NCBI GenBank assembly: GCA_017960525.1
Contig: JAGCZA010000107.1
Coordinates: 1 to 64,000 of the forward strand
Source of the DNA: Prevotella sp.
Lineage (GTDB): Bacteria > Bacteroidota > Bacteroidia > Bacteroidales > Bacteroidaceae
Direction: 5' to 3'
Length of the DNA: 64,000 bases
Shown here: piece by piece, positions 53,371 through 63,170 of the stretch
Position numbering within the stretch: the stretch's first letter is position 1
How the letters are laid out: each line of letters begins with the position of its first letter
Made by a program: the position numbers and the translations under genes
The notes under the pieces: model-generated
Databases searched by the model: none
Told to the model about the DNA's origin: nothing
What the model saw: only the letters and a program-made list of their open reading frames with translations

Positions 53371-53874
53371 ATGGTTTTCTCCAGTACACCTCTTGCATTC
53401 AATAATACAGAAACGGGCATTCGCATAGTTCGTGATATTGATGAACGTATATCAATGCTTGACAATCTCGTGGAGTTAATTGTTTTCACACCACGGGGAG
53501 GTTTCGTTGGCGACCCTGATTTTGGATTTGAATATTGGAATCACGAGTATTCAAATGTACATCACCGTGAGTTTAATAACGAACAGACAGGAATGTCGTC
53601 CGCAGGACTTTATAACGAAATAACAAAGAAAGAATGTCAGGAAAGTATTCGACAGAGTTTATCCACATACGCCCCTCTGCTGAAAAATGTCACCGTTTCA
53701 ATGGAATTAAATTCGGCCGAAGCAGAAAAACAGCGCAAAAAGAAAGTGCCGTCAAAATATGTTGTAACGTTAAAAGTGGATGGTACAATTGATGACGGAT
53801 TGGGAACAACATGTCAATACGAGAAAAAAGTAATGTTCTTAATGGAACCTACAGCCAAAAAGTACAGAATATAA
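53371..53874 (+). CDS. tssE: T6SS baseplate protein TssE (gp25-like)
   Basis: A 167-aa protein of the GPW/gp25 family: an N-terminal helix (DIDERISMLDNLVELIVFTPRGGFVGDPDFGFEYW) and a beta-strand ending IRQSLSTYAPLLKNVTVSMEL. gp25 starts sheath polymerisation at the baseplate. The conserved EPR motif is not evident; DPDFG sits where a family-typical motif is expected. It starts 7 bp after tssK. Confidence 0.8.
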   Translation: MVFSSTPLAFNNTETGIRIVRDIDERISMLDNLVELIVFTPRGGFVGDPDFGFEYWNHEYSNVHHREFNNEQTGMSSAGLYNEITKKECQESIRQSLSTYAPLLKNVTVSMELNSAEAEKQRKKKVPSKYVVTLKVDGTIDDGLGTTCQYEKKVMFLMEPTAKKYRI

Positions 53875-53883
53875 GATTGCCTC

Positions 53884-55674
53884 ATGGATATTGACGTAGA
53901 AAAAAGAGTTAACGAAGCAATAAGTCAATTGCGAACATTATCAATACAGGACATTGACTTCAACCAAATGGATCCTGTGGCAAAAATGATGCTTATTGCT
54001 CTCGTCAATGAATGTCAAAAGATTCAAGACTATATTGACGGGACAACGCAAAGAATTATAGATCGCTTTTGTACTGATTTTATTCCTTTTGAGAAGATTG
54101 AAGCGATTCCGGCGATCGCATTAGTGAATCCGACTTTTAAGCCTAAAAAGGATACAGGAATTGTCTCAGTAGGTACAGGGGCTTCATTTGCATATAAGAC
54201 AGGCAATAGCAAACAGCCTTTAAATTATATTCCTCTTTTTAACACGTCGTTAATTCCACATACCGATTTATATGTTCTTACCCCCAATAGAATGACGTAC
54301 AGTCAAGGGGAACGTCCAATCAGCATGGAGAGAAACAATTGTGTGTGGGTAGGGATAACTACAAAAGCCGAAATAGAATGTATTAAAGGGTTATCGTTTC
54401 TTGTTACTGGTACAAATGGTATGCTGCCAGAACATATTTATGCAGGAATTGACAATCAAGAGATTGATTTCTCGACTATGTGTGAAATGGAGAACATTGA
54501 GATGGCAGAGCCATTTGATGCACAGCAGTCATCAAGCCAGTTCTTTTCATTCCTAAATGTTTGGAAAGAACATTTGTTGAACATGGAAGATGCGGCTCTT
54601 TTCTACTTAACTGATGAAACACATGACCGGGATTTATTTAAGCAACGCGCCTATCCGCGAGTGTTCCAGCAATGGCTTGAAGTTGAAGCATTAGATCGTT
54701 TTCAAGCTAACACATTGTGGTTGCAGTTAGTGTTCCCTGAGGGTTATGAAGTTCCAAATTCGTGCGGCATTACTGTGAATGTTTTACCTGTTGTAAATGT
54801 TGATGTCAATTGCCTGACCTTGACCCAGGCTTCACCTATAGCGAAGTTGCAGAAGCAAGAAGATTCATATTTCTTGAAGATAATAGAGACTAGCTCTTCT
54901 TCTCACAAACAGGGTTTTAATATGTCCTCAGAAGATATTATCATTCGTGATTTTGACGCATCTTGCTACCATAATGGAGACCTTTATAGGGATGTAAGGA
55001 ACTTGTATAACAAGTTTATAGATGATTATTATGCCTTTATAGATTATAATGGCATCAAGGATGGCGAAGTCTTAAAACAACTTCGAGAAACGATTAATCG
55101 ACTTGGAAAAAGTGTTGGCGATAAAAATTCAAAATTCAGATTCGACAGTGGCACATACGTCATGAAGAATATGAATCAATATCCACCAACGACCTCTACG
55201 AAGGTTAGTTATATGACAACACAAGGGAAAGTAGGTAATTCTCCGCAAATTGGAGAGACAATGGAAAATAAGAAACTGCCAGCAATAGAACAGAAAACAG
55301 CCGTTGTTGTATCTGCAATAGGAGGTGCCGATAAAGCTTCTGCTGATGAGAGATATGAACAATTACGCTATTATTCCTTGACACGTGATCGTCTTTATAC
55401 CAAGATGGACATTGAAGCATTCTTAAGAAAGGAAATTATGGCCGAGTTTGGAAAAGAGGAGTTTAAGCGTATCTTCATCAAAATAAATATAGAAGGAACT
55501 AGTGGCGCATCATCACTACGGCGAGGACTATACATTGACATTGAGTTCAAAGACAAAAAGAACTATGAAAAGGCTGTTACTGGGTGTTTTGACAAACTAA
55601 TGAAACAAAAAATAGACGGAAAGGCATGTATTTCGATGCCGATAAATGTCGGGTTAAAGAGTATGGAAATTTAG
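53884..55674 (+). CDS. tssF: T6SS baseplate protein TssF
   Basis: A 596-aa protein with the TssF layout: an N-terminal helical part (QDYIDGTTQRIIDRFCTDFIP), then PAIALVNPTFKPKKDTGIVSV, and a long mixed alpha/beta body. YYSLTRDRLYTKMDIEAFLRKEI near residue 495 fits the C-terminal portion. Length is that of TssF (580-620 aa). With TssE, TssG and TssK it forms the baseplate wedge. Confidence 0.82.
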   Translation: MDIDVEKRVNEAISQLRTLSIQDIDFNQMDPVAKMMLIALVNECQKIQDYIDGTTQRIIDRFCTDFIPFEKIEAIPAIALVNPTFKPKKDTGIVSVGTGASFAYKTGNSKQPLNYIPLFNTSLIPHTDLYVLTPNRMTYSQGERPISMERNNCVWVGITTKAEIECIKGLSFLVTGTNGMLPEHIYAGIDNQEIDFSTMCEMENIEMAEPFDAQQSSSQFFSFLNVWKEHLLNMEDAALFYLTDETHDRDLFKQRAYPRVFQQWLEVEALDRFQANTLWLQLVFPEGYEVPNSCGITVNVLPVVNVDVNCLTLTQASPIAKLQKQEDSYFLKIIETSSSSHKQGFNMSSEDIIIRDFDASCYHNGDLYRDVRNLYNKFIDDYYAFIDYNGIKDGEVLKQLRETINRLGKSVGDKNSKFRFDSGTYVMKNMNQYPPTTSTKVSYMTTQGKVGNSPQIGETMENKKLPAIEQKTAVVVSAIGGADKASADERYEQLRYYSLTRDRLYTKMDIEAFLRKEIMAEFGKEEFKRIFIKINIEGTSGASSLRRGLYIDIEFKDKKNYEKAVTGCFDKLMKQKIDGKACISMPINVGLKSMEI

Positions 55675-55677
55675 CGT

Positions 55678-56805
55678 ATGTATTTACAACGTAGCAATGT
55701 ATATAACAAAGATGTAGAAGCTGTTCAAACCATGCTTAATGCGGCTTTATCACTAGAACGGTATAGAGGGAAATGGCAAAGAATCAAAGCAGATGGTTAT
55801 TATGGCCCTGAAACAGAAAAAGCAGTACGCGCATTCCAAGGTAGTCATAATCCCCGAATAGACCAAACAGGCATTGTAGGAGATACTACCTATAATGCAC
55901 TGAAACAGACTGGTCCTTTTTTAAGTGCGGCATCTCCTCGATGCTACATATCTGCCGCACCTTCATCGATTATAAAAGCGGCTCCCACAAGCCCTTATAA
56001 ACCATTGCCAGTGAAAGATACTTTAAAGTCGGCCTACGGAGTAGGTTCTAAAGCAATAAATGGAGCATATACGGTCGAGAAAATGGTAACATCCTCGAAA
56101 GGAGAAGCAAGACTTGCCTATATTCTTAGCAAATGGGAAGAGGTGCTTACCGAACAGCACCAAGGACTGTTGCGAAGATTGAACAAGTTCCCTGCCAAGA
56201 AAGCAATGAGAACACGTAATATTATGCGACAGATGGCTAGTTGTCAGAAATTTCTGCAAAAAGCAAATCGGTTTGGGATAGTAAGTGCTACAAAAGAGTT
56301 CGGAGACAAACTGACGAAAAAAGAGGCAATCGAATGTATCAAGGAATTTAGTGAGATGATAAAGAACAGTCCGGTTACTAAAGGACTTTCAGCCATGAAT
56401 AAGATACTATCGAAAGTAAAAGCCATAATTAAGCCCGTGATAGACATTCTTAATAAGATTCCAGGGCTGAAGTATCTTTCAGTTATAGAAAAAATCATCA
56501 AAGCAACAAAAACAATGATACAAGGAGATTTCGAATACGCATTTGCTCTATACATGGATGGTATTCGTGAACTTGTGGAACAAATTGTAATTGATGCAAT
56601 TGTTGCAGCTCTCGTGGCTCTTGGTGGATGGGTGGCATTGGTAGTAGCTATTATTGTTATTATTATCGCTCTTATTGTGGATTACTTCTGGTTTTCAGAT
56701 AATCCAGGAGAAGCACTGACGGATAAGTATCTTGGATTATCTACACATAACTATATGGTTGAAAATGCTCGCGCAACCCATAGAATAATAAACGGAACTC
56801 ATTGA
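55678..56805 (+). CDS. Peptidoglycan-binding-domain protein with C-terminal TM segment
   Basis: A 375-aa protein. Residues 10-75 are a PG_binding_1 domain (VEAVQTMLNAALSLERYRG, ADGYYGPETEKAVRAFQGS). The middle is basic and helical. Residues 308-340 are a strong hydrophobic segment (ALVALGGWVALVVAIIVIIIALIV), followed by a short polar tail. There is no signal peptide. It could be an effector with a pore-forming end that is delivered to the periplasm, or an apparatus part that meets the cell wall. Three bases from tssF and from the next gene. Confidence 0.65.
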   Translation: MYLQRSNVYNKDVEAVQTMLNAALSLERYRGKWQRIKADGYYGPETEKAVRAFQGSHNPRIDQTGIVGDTTYNALKQTGPFLSAASPRCYISAAPSSIIKAAPTSPYKPLPVKDTLKSAYGVGSKAINGAYTVEKMVTSSKGEARLAYILSKWEEVLTEQHQGLLRRLNKFPAKKAMRTRNIMRQMASCQKFLQKANRFGIVSATKEFGDKLTKKEAIECIKEFSEMIKNSPVTKGLSAMNKILSKVKAIIKPVIDILNKIPGLKYLSVIEKIIKATKTMIQGDFEYAFALYMDGIRELVEQIVIDAIVAALVALGGWVALVVAIIVIIIALIVDYFWFSDNPGEALTDKYLGLSTHNYMVENARATHRIINGTH

Positions 56806-56808
56806 TAT

Positions 56809-57810
56809 ATGCTAAAGAATCCCTCTATAGTCGTTTCAGGGGGCATCATAGCCTGCATATTATGCTTGCTGCCATTGAACTTTTCTGCACAAACATCTTC
56901 CGACATACAATCTTATGTTGCCCAATTTAAACAAATTGCATTAGAACAAGAAAAAACATATGGTGTTCCTGCACCAATAACGTTAGCACAAGGAATATTG
57001 GAGTCTGGAGCGGGAAGAAGTGGACTAACACGAAATGCTAACAACCATTTTGGCATTAAAGCATATGGAGGGTGGACTGGTAGAATTTACCTTGCTTGGG
57101 ATGATGAAGCAACAAAAAGTAAATTCAGGTGGTACAATTCTGCATCTGAGTCATTTAGAGATCATTCCTTGTTTTTGAAAAACAATAGCAGATATAGGTC
57201 TCTATTTTCAAAAAGTATATATGACTATCGAGGATGGGCAAATGGACTTCAAAGAGCTGGATATGCAACATCTCCTACTTACGCAAAGGCGTTGATTGGT
57301 TATATTGACACTTACAAGTTATATGCAATTAATGGAGGCGTAAAACTACGGCCAGGAAAGACAATAACCATAACAAAGACTATTACAAAAGAAGAACTTG
57401 TTGGACGTAAGGATTTGCAATTAGAAGAAACTGAAGAATCGGAAGAACAAGAGTCTTTTGAGAAAACTATTCTGAAGTTTGTTGTTGAAATAAATGGTGT
57501 CAGATGTACAATACTTTATCCAGGTGAAACTCTATCGTCAATTGCCATGAAGTATGACATTTCAAAAAGAGATTTGTTGCTTTTCAATGAAACTACAAGT
57601 GAGAACGATTTCCAAGAAGGTGATATAGTTTTCTTGGGTAAGAAAAAGAAAAAGTACGAGGGTGCACAAGATTTTTATCGTGCAAAAGAAGGGGAGTCAT
57701 TGTACACCATATCCCAACGATTTGGAATAAAACTAGCCAATCTGAGCAAAATGAATCTTAAAGATTCATTCTCACTTCTGTCTGAGGGTGAAAAATTGAG
57801 ATTGAAATAG
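56809..57810 (+). CDS. GH73-type glucosaminidase with two LysM domains
   Basis: A 333-aa exported protein (signal peptide to about residue 28). Residues 33-180 match the glucosaminidase/GH73 domain: PITLAQGILESGAGRSGL with E65 as likely acid, NNHFGIKAYGGWTG, and YDYRGWANGLQRAGYATSP. Two LysM repeats lie at about 225-270 (PGETLSSIAMKYDISKRDLL) and 285-333 (EGESLYTISQRFGIK). It would open the cell wall, either locally for apparatus assembly or, as an effector, in targets; the signal peptide favours assembly. Last gene of the island. Confidence 0.85.
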   Translation: MLKNPSIVVSGGIIACILCLLPLNFSAQTSSDIQSYVAQFKQIALEQEKTYGVPAPITLAQGILESGAGRSGLTRNANNHFGIKAYGGWTGRIYLAWDDEATKSKFRWYNSASESFRDHSLFLKNNSRYRSLFSKSIYDYRGWANGLQRAGYATSPTYAKALIGYIDTYKLYAINGGVKLRPGKTITITKTITKEELVGRKDLQLEETEESEEQESFEKTILKFVVEINGVRCTILYPGETLSSIAMKYDISKRDLLLFNETTSENDFQEGDIVFLGKKKKKYEGAQDFYRAKEGESLYTISQRFGIKLANLSKMNLKDSFSLLSEGEKLRLK

Positions 57811-57815
57811 CACTA

Positions 57816-58400
57816 TTATGCAAACGATAGTTGCTCCAACCGCTGGCGCAGCCTTGAAGCCTCGCTCTGGCGTATAGACAGGCAGATGTGGCAGGTATTG
57901 TCGAAGGTTTGGCTGACGATGCGCGGCTGCATTTCCTTGACCACGCGCATCACGTCGTTCATCATCGTGTAGGGGAAACTGTAGTCCACCCGCTCCTCCA
58001 CCTGGCGCTGCTCTGTCTTGGCGTGGGCGAGCGCGTCGGCAGCCGCCTGGCGGTAGGCCACAATCAGGCCGCCAGTACCCAGGTTCACACCGCCGTAGTA
58101 GCGCACCACCACGATGAGTATGTCGGTGAGTCCCTGACTGTTAATCTGGCCCAGGATGGGCTTGCCCGCCGTCGACGAGGGTTCCCCGTCGTCGTTGGCG
58201 CGGAAGATGTTGCGCTCCGCCCCAAGCATATAGGCGTAGCACACGTGGCGTGCGTCGTAGTAGCGCTTGCGGTAGCCGTCAACGATGGCTTTCACCTCGT
58301 CGGCGGTCTCCACGTGGTGGGCGAAGGCCAGGAAGCGGCTCCGCTTCTCAGAGTAGAATCCCTCGGCCACAGTGCTGATAGTCGTATATTCGTCTGGCAT
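57816..58400 (-). CDS. yigZ: YigZ/IMPACT family protein
   Basis: A 194-aa protein with the UPF0029/IMPACT N-terminal domain: KRSRFLAFAHHVETADEVKA, HVCYAYMLG, NDDGEPSSTAGKPIL and VVRYYGGVNLGTGGLI. Family members are cytosolic and may bind ribosomes or RNA; function is not settled. Its end is 5 bp from the last island gene, convergently, so the island meets core sequence here. Confidence 0.92.
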   Translation of the reverse strand: MPDEYTTISTVAEGFYSEKRSRFLAFAHHVETADEVKAIVDGYRKRYYDARHVCYAYMLGAERNIFRANDDGEPSSTAGKPILGQINSQGLTDILIVVVRYYGGVNLGTGGLIVAYRQAAADALAHAKTEQRQVEERVDYSFPYTMMNDVMRVVKEMQPRIVSQTFDNTCHICLSIRQSEASRLRQRLEQLSFA

Positions 58401-58422
58401 AATGTTTTTCGGATGTGCGCTG

Positions 58423-58453
58423 CAAAGTTACACTTTTTTCCCAAAATGACAAA
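58423..58453 (-). promoter_or_regulatory. Promoter of yigZ
   Basis: On the - strand: TTTG (58450-58453), 19-nt spacer, TAACTTTG (58423-58430). Confidence 0.75.
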
Positions 58454-58480
58454 AGGAAAAGCCACTTTCTTATGGACTGA

Positions 58481-58512
58481 TTTGGCCAATTCACATAAAA
58501 GTCGTAACTTTG
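58481..58512 (+). promoter_or_regulatory. Promoter of prfC
   Basis: TTTG (58481-58484), 20-nt spacer, TAACTTTG (58505-58512), 19 bp before the start codon. The leader is therefore very short. Confidence 0.8.
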
Positions 58513-58531
58513 CGGCCAAATTGCTTAAAGT

Positions 58532-60103
58532 ATGAACCAAGAGATAGAACGCAGGCGGACATTCGCCATCATTTCGCACCCCGATGCCGGCAAGACCACG
58601 CTGACGGAGAAATTCCTGCTCTTCGGCGGACAGATTCAGGTGGCCGGCGCAGTAAAGAGCAACAAAATCAAGAAGACGGCCACCTCCGACTGGATGGACA
58701 TCGAGAAGCAGCGCGGCATCTCCGTGTCTACGTCGGTGATGGAGTTTGACTATTTGGACTATAAGGTGAACATCCTCGATACGCCTGGCCACCAGGACTT
58801 TGCGGAGGACACCTTCCGCACACTGACCGCCGTCGACTCGGCCATCATCGTGGTGGACGGGGCAAAGGGTGTGGAGACGCAGACGCGCAAACTGATAACT
58901 GTCTGCCGGATGAGGAAGACGCCCGTCATCATCTTCATCAACAAGATGGACCGCGAGGGCCGCGACCCCTTCGACCTGCTCGACGAACTGGAACAGGAAC
59001 TGGAAATCAAGGTGCGCCCACTCAGCTGGCCCATCAACCAAGGGGCGAAATTCAAAGGTGTCTATAACATCTACGAAGAGAAACTCGACCTCTTCACCCC
59101 CGACAAACAGCGCGTCACGGAGAAAGTTTCCGTGGACATCAGTTCCCCCGACCTCGATGCCCGCGTCGGCGAAAGCGATGCCGAGAAGCTGCGCGAGGAC
59201 TTGGAACTGGTGGAGGGCGTCTACCCGGAGTTCGACGTCGAGACCTATCGTTCTGCCGAAGTGGCTCCCGTTTTCTTCGGATCGGCCCTAAACAACTTCG
59301 GCGTGCAGGAACTGCTCAACTGCTTCGTCGAGATTGCCCCGTCGCCCCGCCCCACAAAGGCCGAGGAGCGCGACGTGCAGCCTGAGGAACCGAAGTTCAC
59401 AGGCTTTATCTTCAAGATAACGGCCAATATCGACCCCAACCACCGCTCGTGCATCGCCTTCTGCAAGGTGTGCAGCGGCAAGTTCCAGCGCAACCAGCCC
59501 TATCTGCACGTGCGCCAAGGGAAGACGCTGCGCTTCACTTCACCAACGCAGTTTATGGCCCAGCGCAAAAGCACCATCGACGAGGCGTGGCCAGGCGACA
59601 TCGTGGGTCTGCCCGACACCGGCGGCATGTTCAAGATTGGCGACACGCTGACCGAGGGTGAACAGCTGCACTTCCGGGGCTTGCCCAGCTTCTCACCGGA
59701 AATGTTCAAGTACATCGAGAACGATGACCCGATGAAGACCAAGCAGTTGCAGAAGGGCATCGACCAGCTGATGGACGAGGGCGTGGCCCAGCTGTTCGTC
59801 AACCAGTTCAACAACCGCAAGATCATCGGCACCGTCGGCCAGCTCCAGTTCGAGGTCATCCAGTACCGATTGGAGAACGAGTACAATGCCAAGTGCCGCT
59901 GGGAGCCGGTCCACCTCTACAAGGCCTGCTGGATCTCCTCCGACGACGAGGACGAACTGGAGGCCTTCAAGAAGCGCAAGTACCAGTATATGGCCAAGGA
60001 CAAGGAGGGCCGCGACGTCTTCCTCGCCGACTCCGGCTACATGCTCCAGATGGCCCAGCAGGACTTCAAGCACATCCAGTTCCACTTCACCTCAGAATTT
60101 TGA
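58532..60103 (+). CDS. prfC: Peptide chain release factor 3
   Basis: A 523-aa translational GTPase that frees RF1/RF2 from the ribosome after termination. G1 is HPDAGKTT, G3 DTPGHQDF, G4 NKMD. Length and the C-terminal region ([20 protein letters not shown]) distinguish it from EF-G and TetM-type proteins. Single-gene unit with its own promoter. Confidence 0.95.
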   Translation: MNQEIERRRTFAIISHPDAGKTTLTEKFLLFGGQIQVAGAVKSNKIKKTATSDWMDIEKQRGISVSTSVMEFDYLDYKVNILDTPGHQDFAEDTFRTLTAVDSAIIVVDGAKGVETQTRKLITVCRMRKTPVIIFINKMDREGRDPFDLLDELEQELEIKVRPLSWPINQGAKFKGVYNIYEEKLDLFTPDKQRVTEKVSVDISSPDLDARVGESDAEKLREDLELVEGVYPEFDVETYRSAEVAPVFFGSALNNFGVQELLNCFVEIAPSPRPTKAEERDVQPEEPKFTGFIFKITANIDPNHRSCIAFCKVCSGKFQRNQPYLHVRQGKTLRFTSPTQFMAQRKSTIDEAWPGDIVGLPDTGGMFKIGDTLTEGEQLHFRGLPSFSPEMFKYIENDDPMKTKQLQKGIDQLMDEGVAQLFVNQFNNRKIIGTVGQLQFEVIQYRLENEYNAKCRWEPVHLYKACWISSDDEDELEAFKKRKYQYMAKDKEGRDVFLADSGYMLQMAQQDFKHIQFHFTSEF

Positions 60104-60146
60104 CTGCACAGCCCCAAGAGTGACGAACTGTTTTGCCGTAGAAATC

Positions 60147-61238
60147 ATGAAAAGTAAACCATTCTTTAGGCTTTCCGCATTCCTCCTTTGCCTCTTCTTG
60201 GTAGCAATGCCAAACGGCGTTGGTGCATATCACTATTCTATGTACCCGCCGTTTATAAGAGAAATCGCCCACGACCAAAACAATCTTTATTTGGCTACGA
60301 CAAAAGGGCTGGTGGTGATGGACAAAAATGACTTTAGCCAGACCCTCCACACTCCTGGATATGTTTATAGCGTGGCTCTGCACGATGGGGTTCTTTGGTT
60401 TGGGCAGGAGAATGGATGGATGACTGCAATTAGTGAAGGCAACACGTATAGTTTCCAGATAGATGTTTGGCCTAAAGGTTATATGCCCGACAACCTTCAA
60501 AAGATTGCTTTTAGCAATACTGGCAAAATGTTCTTGGCAAAAATGGACTTCCTTTTTGTTGTTGAAGACGAGAAAGTTGTGGATTATTACCAGATTCCTT
60601 TTGCAGTAGCAGAGGAAATGATTTCCGATATGGAATTTGACTCTACCGGGGCCCTTTGGATTTCCAGCCAAGGCGGCGTGCATGACTCGGCGCTTTGCTG
60701 CTATACCGACGACTACGGCCTATGGTTCGTGCTGAAAAGTTTCCCTTGCTCAGAATTTAGTGGAGGTACAAATTCATTGGCTGTGGACAAAGACGACAAT
60801 GTGTGGTTCGAGGCACAGGGAAGGTTGATGAAGTTTGATGGCAGGACTTTTACTACAGTTTGTGGGGGCAATGCTGCCGTTTTGGACTTCGACGACAACG
60901 GTGTGTTGTGGGGGCTGGCGTCTAAAGGCTATTTGCGAGCATACGAGGGAGACTCGTGGACAGACTATTACTTCACTCTGGGCGAGAAAGAAGAAGCCCA
61001 TTGCATGGACATTGACGGCGACACCATATACGTTGGCACCAACAAACGCCTGCTGGTGTTCCACGATGGCCAGTTCGCCAGCGTGGAGATTGCCCCTGAA
61101 GCAACAGGCATCCAAGACGTGGACACGGACAAGAAAAGCGAAAACGGCAAACAGACATTCAACCTTGCGGGGCAGCAGACGAGCCGTTCTCACAAGGGAC
61201 TGAAAATCACAAAAGGAACAAGACATATTGAAAAATAA
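60147..61238 (+). CDS. Secreted beta-propeller protein
   Basis: A 363-aa protein from ATG 60147 (earlier readings overlap prfC). Signal peptide to about residue 26. The body has repeated propeller blades (NNLYLATTKGLVVMDK, GALWISSQGGV, DNVWFEAQGRLMKF, DTIYVGTNKRLLVF) like the two-component regulator propeller domain, but with no histidine kinase attached. The C-terminus FNLAGQQ...GLKITKGTRHIEK resembles the surface-sorting tail of the pectinesterase. Function unknown; less GC-rich than its neighbours. Confidence 0.75.
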   Translation: MKSKPFFRLSAFLLCLFLVAMPNGVGAYHYSMYPPFIREIAHDQNNLYLATTKGLVVMDKNDFSQTLHTPGYVYSVALHDGVLWFGQENGWMTAISEGNTYSFQIDVWPKGYMPDNLQKIAFSNTGKMFLAKMDFLFVVEDEKVVDYYQIPFAVAEEMISDMEFDSTGALWISSQGGVHDSALCCYTDDYGLWFVLKSFPCSEFSGGTNSLAVDKDDNVWFEAQGRLMKFDGRTFTTVCGGNAAVLDFDDNGVLWGLASKGYLRAYEGDSWTDYYFTLGEKEEAHCMDIDGDTIYVGTNKRLLVFHDGQFASVEIAPEATGIQDVDTDKKSENGKQTFNLAGQQTSRSHKGLKITKGTRHIEK

Positions 61239-61255
61239 AAACAACAAAGAGACTT

Positions 61256-62443
61256 ATGAAACAGATTACAGAGAACATTTACTATGTCGGCGTGAACGAC
61301 CGCAACAAGACGCTCTTCGAGGGACTGTGGCCCCTGCCGCAGGGCGTGAGCTACAATGCCTACTTGGTGGTGGGCGAGAAGGTGGCACTCATCGACACCG
61401 TCGAGGTCGATTTCTTTATGCCCTTCCTGGAGAACATCCGCGAGGTGCTGGGCGACCGCCCCATCGACTACGTGGTGGTGAACCACATGGAGCCTGACCA
61501 CAGCGGCTCGCTGGCCTTGCTCCGACAGTTCTACCCCGCCATCGAAATCATCGGCAACAAGAAAACCTTCGACATGCTCGGCGGGTTCTACCACCTGACC
61601 ACAGGCCTGAAAGAGGTGAAAAACGGCGATTCCATCGAACTTGGAGGCCTCACCCTGAACTTCGTCCTCACCCCGATGGTCCACTGGCCAGAGACGATGA
61701 TGACCCTCTGCGGCAATGTCCTCTTCAGCGGCGATGCTTTCGGCTGCTTTGGCGCCCTCAACGGTGCTATCATCGACGAGCGGATGAACTGCGACGTGTT
61801 CTGGGGCGAAATGGAGCGCTACTACTCCAACATCGTGGGCAAATACGGCACACCCGTGCAGATGGCCCTGAAGAAGCTGGCCGGCTTCACCCCCGACTAC
61901 ATCTGCTCCACCCACGGCCCCGTCTGGCACGAGCACGTGGCTCGCGTCATCGCCCTCTACGACCGCCTGTCGCGCTACGAAGCCGCTCCTGGCCTGGTCA
62001 TTTGCTACGGCACCATGTACGGCAATACCGAGCGGGCCGCCGAGGTCATCGCACGCGCAGCCAGCGAGGCCGGCGTGAAGGACATCGTGATGCACAACGT
62101 GTCGAAGAGCCACCACTCCTACATCATCCGCGACGTGTTCCGCTACCGTGGCCTCATCGTGGGCGCACCGACCTACAACACCGGCCTTTACCACGAGATG
62201 AACGTGCTGCTCGACGAACTGTCGCAGAAGGACATCAAGGGCCGTCTCTTCGGCTGGTTCGGCAGCTACGGCTGGGCCTCAAAAGCCGTCAGCGAGATTG
62301 CCCGCTGGAACGACGAGCGCCTGAAGTACGAACCCGTAGGCACCCCCGTGGAAATCCGCCAGTCGCTCACCCCAGAGACCACCGCCCAGTGCGAAGCCCT
62401 CGGCCACGCTATGGCCGAGCGACTGCTGGAGGCCGCCAAATAA
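61256..62443 (+). CDS. Flavodiiron protein (A-type flavoprotein)
   Basis: A 395-aa cytosolic enzyme. The metallo-beta-lactamase-like half has HMEPDHSGSL, with His/Glu/Asp/His diiron ligands, and later PMVHWPETMM, SGDAFG and STHGPVWH. The flavodoxin half begins near residue 250 (CYGTMYGNTERAAE) and binds FMN. Such enzymes reduce O2 to water or NO to N2O and protect anaerobes. No rubredoxin domain is fused. Confidence 0.95.
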   Translation: MKQITENIYYVGVNDRNKTLFEGLWPLPQGVSYNAYLVVGEKVALIDTVEVDFFMPFLENIREVLGDRPIDYVVVNHMEPDHSGSLALLRQFYPAIEIIGNKKTFDMLGGFYHLTTGLKEVKNGDSIELGGLTLNFVLTPMVHWPETMMTLCGNVLFSGDAFGCFGALNGAIIDERMNCDVFWGEMERYYSNIVGKYGTPVQMALKKLAGFTPDYICSTHGPVWHEHVARVIALYDRLSRYEAAPGLVICYGTMYGNTERAAEVIARAASEAGVKDIVMHNVSKSHHSYIIRDVFRYRGLIVGAPTYNTGLYHEMNVLLDELSQKDIKGRLFGWFGSYGWASKAVSEIARWNDERLKYEPVGTPVEIRQSLTPETTAQCEALGHAMAERLLEAAK

Positions 62444-62488
62444 TCGAATAAAGCTTTTTGAATAAGACGAAAAATGTGACAAGTAGTT

Positions 62489-63166
62489 ATGAAGAAACTA
62501 TTCAGTGTTTTATTATTTGCAGCACTCTGCCTGGCATCCGCTATGGCGCAGGTGAAGAGTGTGTCGGTGCTGGGCGACAGTTACTCCACCTTCGAGGGCT
62601 ACATCACGCCTGCCACCAACGAAATGTGGTATTTCACCAACACAATGGGAGGACGCACCGACGTGACCGACGTGCGCCAAACCTGGTGGCACCAACTCAT
62701 CACCCAGAAAGGGTGGAAACTCTGCGTGAACAACTCGTACAGCGGCTCCACCATCTGCTTTACAGGCTACAACGGCGACGACTACTCGGCCCGCTCGTTC
62801 ATCACCCGCGCCGACAACTTGGGCTGCCCCGACATCATTTTCATCTTCGGGGCCACTAACGACAGTTGGGCCAACTCGCCCATCGGCGACTTCAAGTACA
62901 AGGACTTCAAAGGCATCGACCTGTGGAGTTTCCGTCCGGCTTTGGCACGCCTGCTCGACTATATGACCGCCCGCTACATAGGCACCAAAATTTACTTCAT
63001 CCTCAACGACGGTCTGAAGCCCGAAATCAACGAGTCAGTGAAAACCATCTGCCAGCACTATGATGTGGATGTCATCACCCTGGAGGGCATCGACAAGAAG
63101 TCGGGCCACCCCTCCATCAGGGGTATGCAGCAGATTGCCAAACAGATAGAAAACTACGTAAAGTGA
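62489..63166 (+). CDS. Secreted SGNH/GDSL-family hydrolase
   Basis: A 225-aa protein with signal peptide (cleavage near AMAQ, residue 21). Block I is VSVLGDSYSTFEGY with the catalytic-type Ser, block III FGATNDSW has Asn, and the terminal block has GHPSIRGMQQIA with His. SGNH esterases act on acyl or acetyl esters, often on polysaccharides; the substrate is unknown. Confidence 0.85.
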   Translation: MKKLFSVLLFAALCLASAMAQVKSVSVLGDSYSTFEGYITPATNEMWYFTNTMGGRTDVTDVRQTWWHQLITQKGWKLCVNNSYSGSTICFTGYNGDDYSARSFITRADNLGCPDIIFIFGATNDSWANSPIGDFKYKDFKGIDLWSFRPALARLLDYMTARYIGTKIYFILNDGLKPEINESVKTICQHYDVDVITLEGIDKKSGHPSIRGMQQIAKQIENYVK

Positions 63167-63170
63167 GCCG

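Larger units (their letters stand above)
28213..57810 (+). other. T6SS island with embedded ubiquitin-like conjugation genes
   Basis: A continuous + strand gene block from the NusG-like regulator to the GH73 protein. Most gaps are 2-25 bp and one gene pair overlaps by ATGA. It is visibly richer in A/T, including at third codon positions, than the genes at both sides. Sheath, tube, spike, baseplate and ClpV genes are interleaved with Ubl, E2, JAMM, RING/FHA and E1 genes, so they must be co-transcribed or nearly so. TssJ, TssL, TssM and TssA were not found. No integrase, direct repeat or tRNA marks the ends. Confidence 0.85.

Noticed and set aside
59886-60146. N-terminal extension of the propeller protein into prfC
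   Set aside because: It would overlap prfC by more than 200 bp and bury the signal peptide; ATG 60147 gives a clean exported protein.
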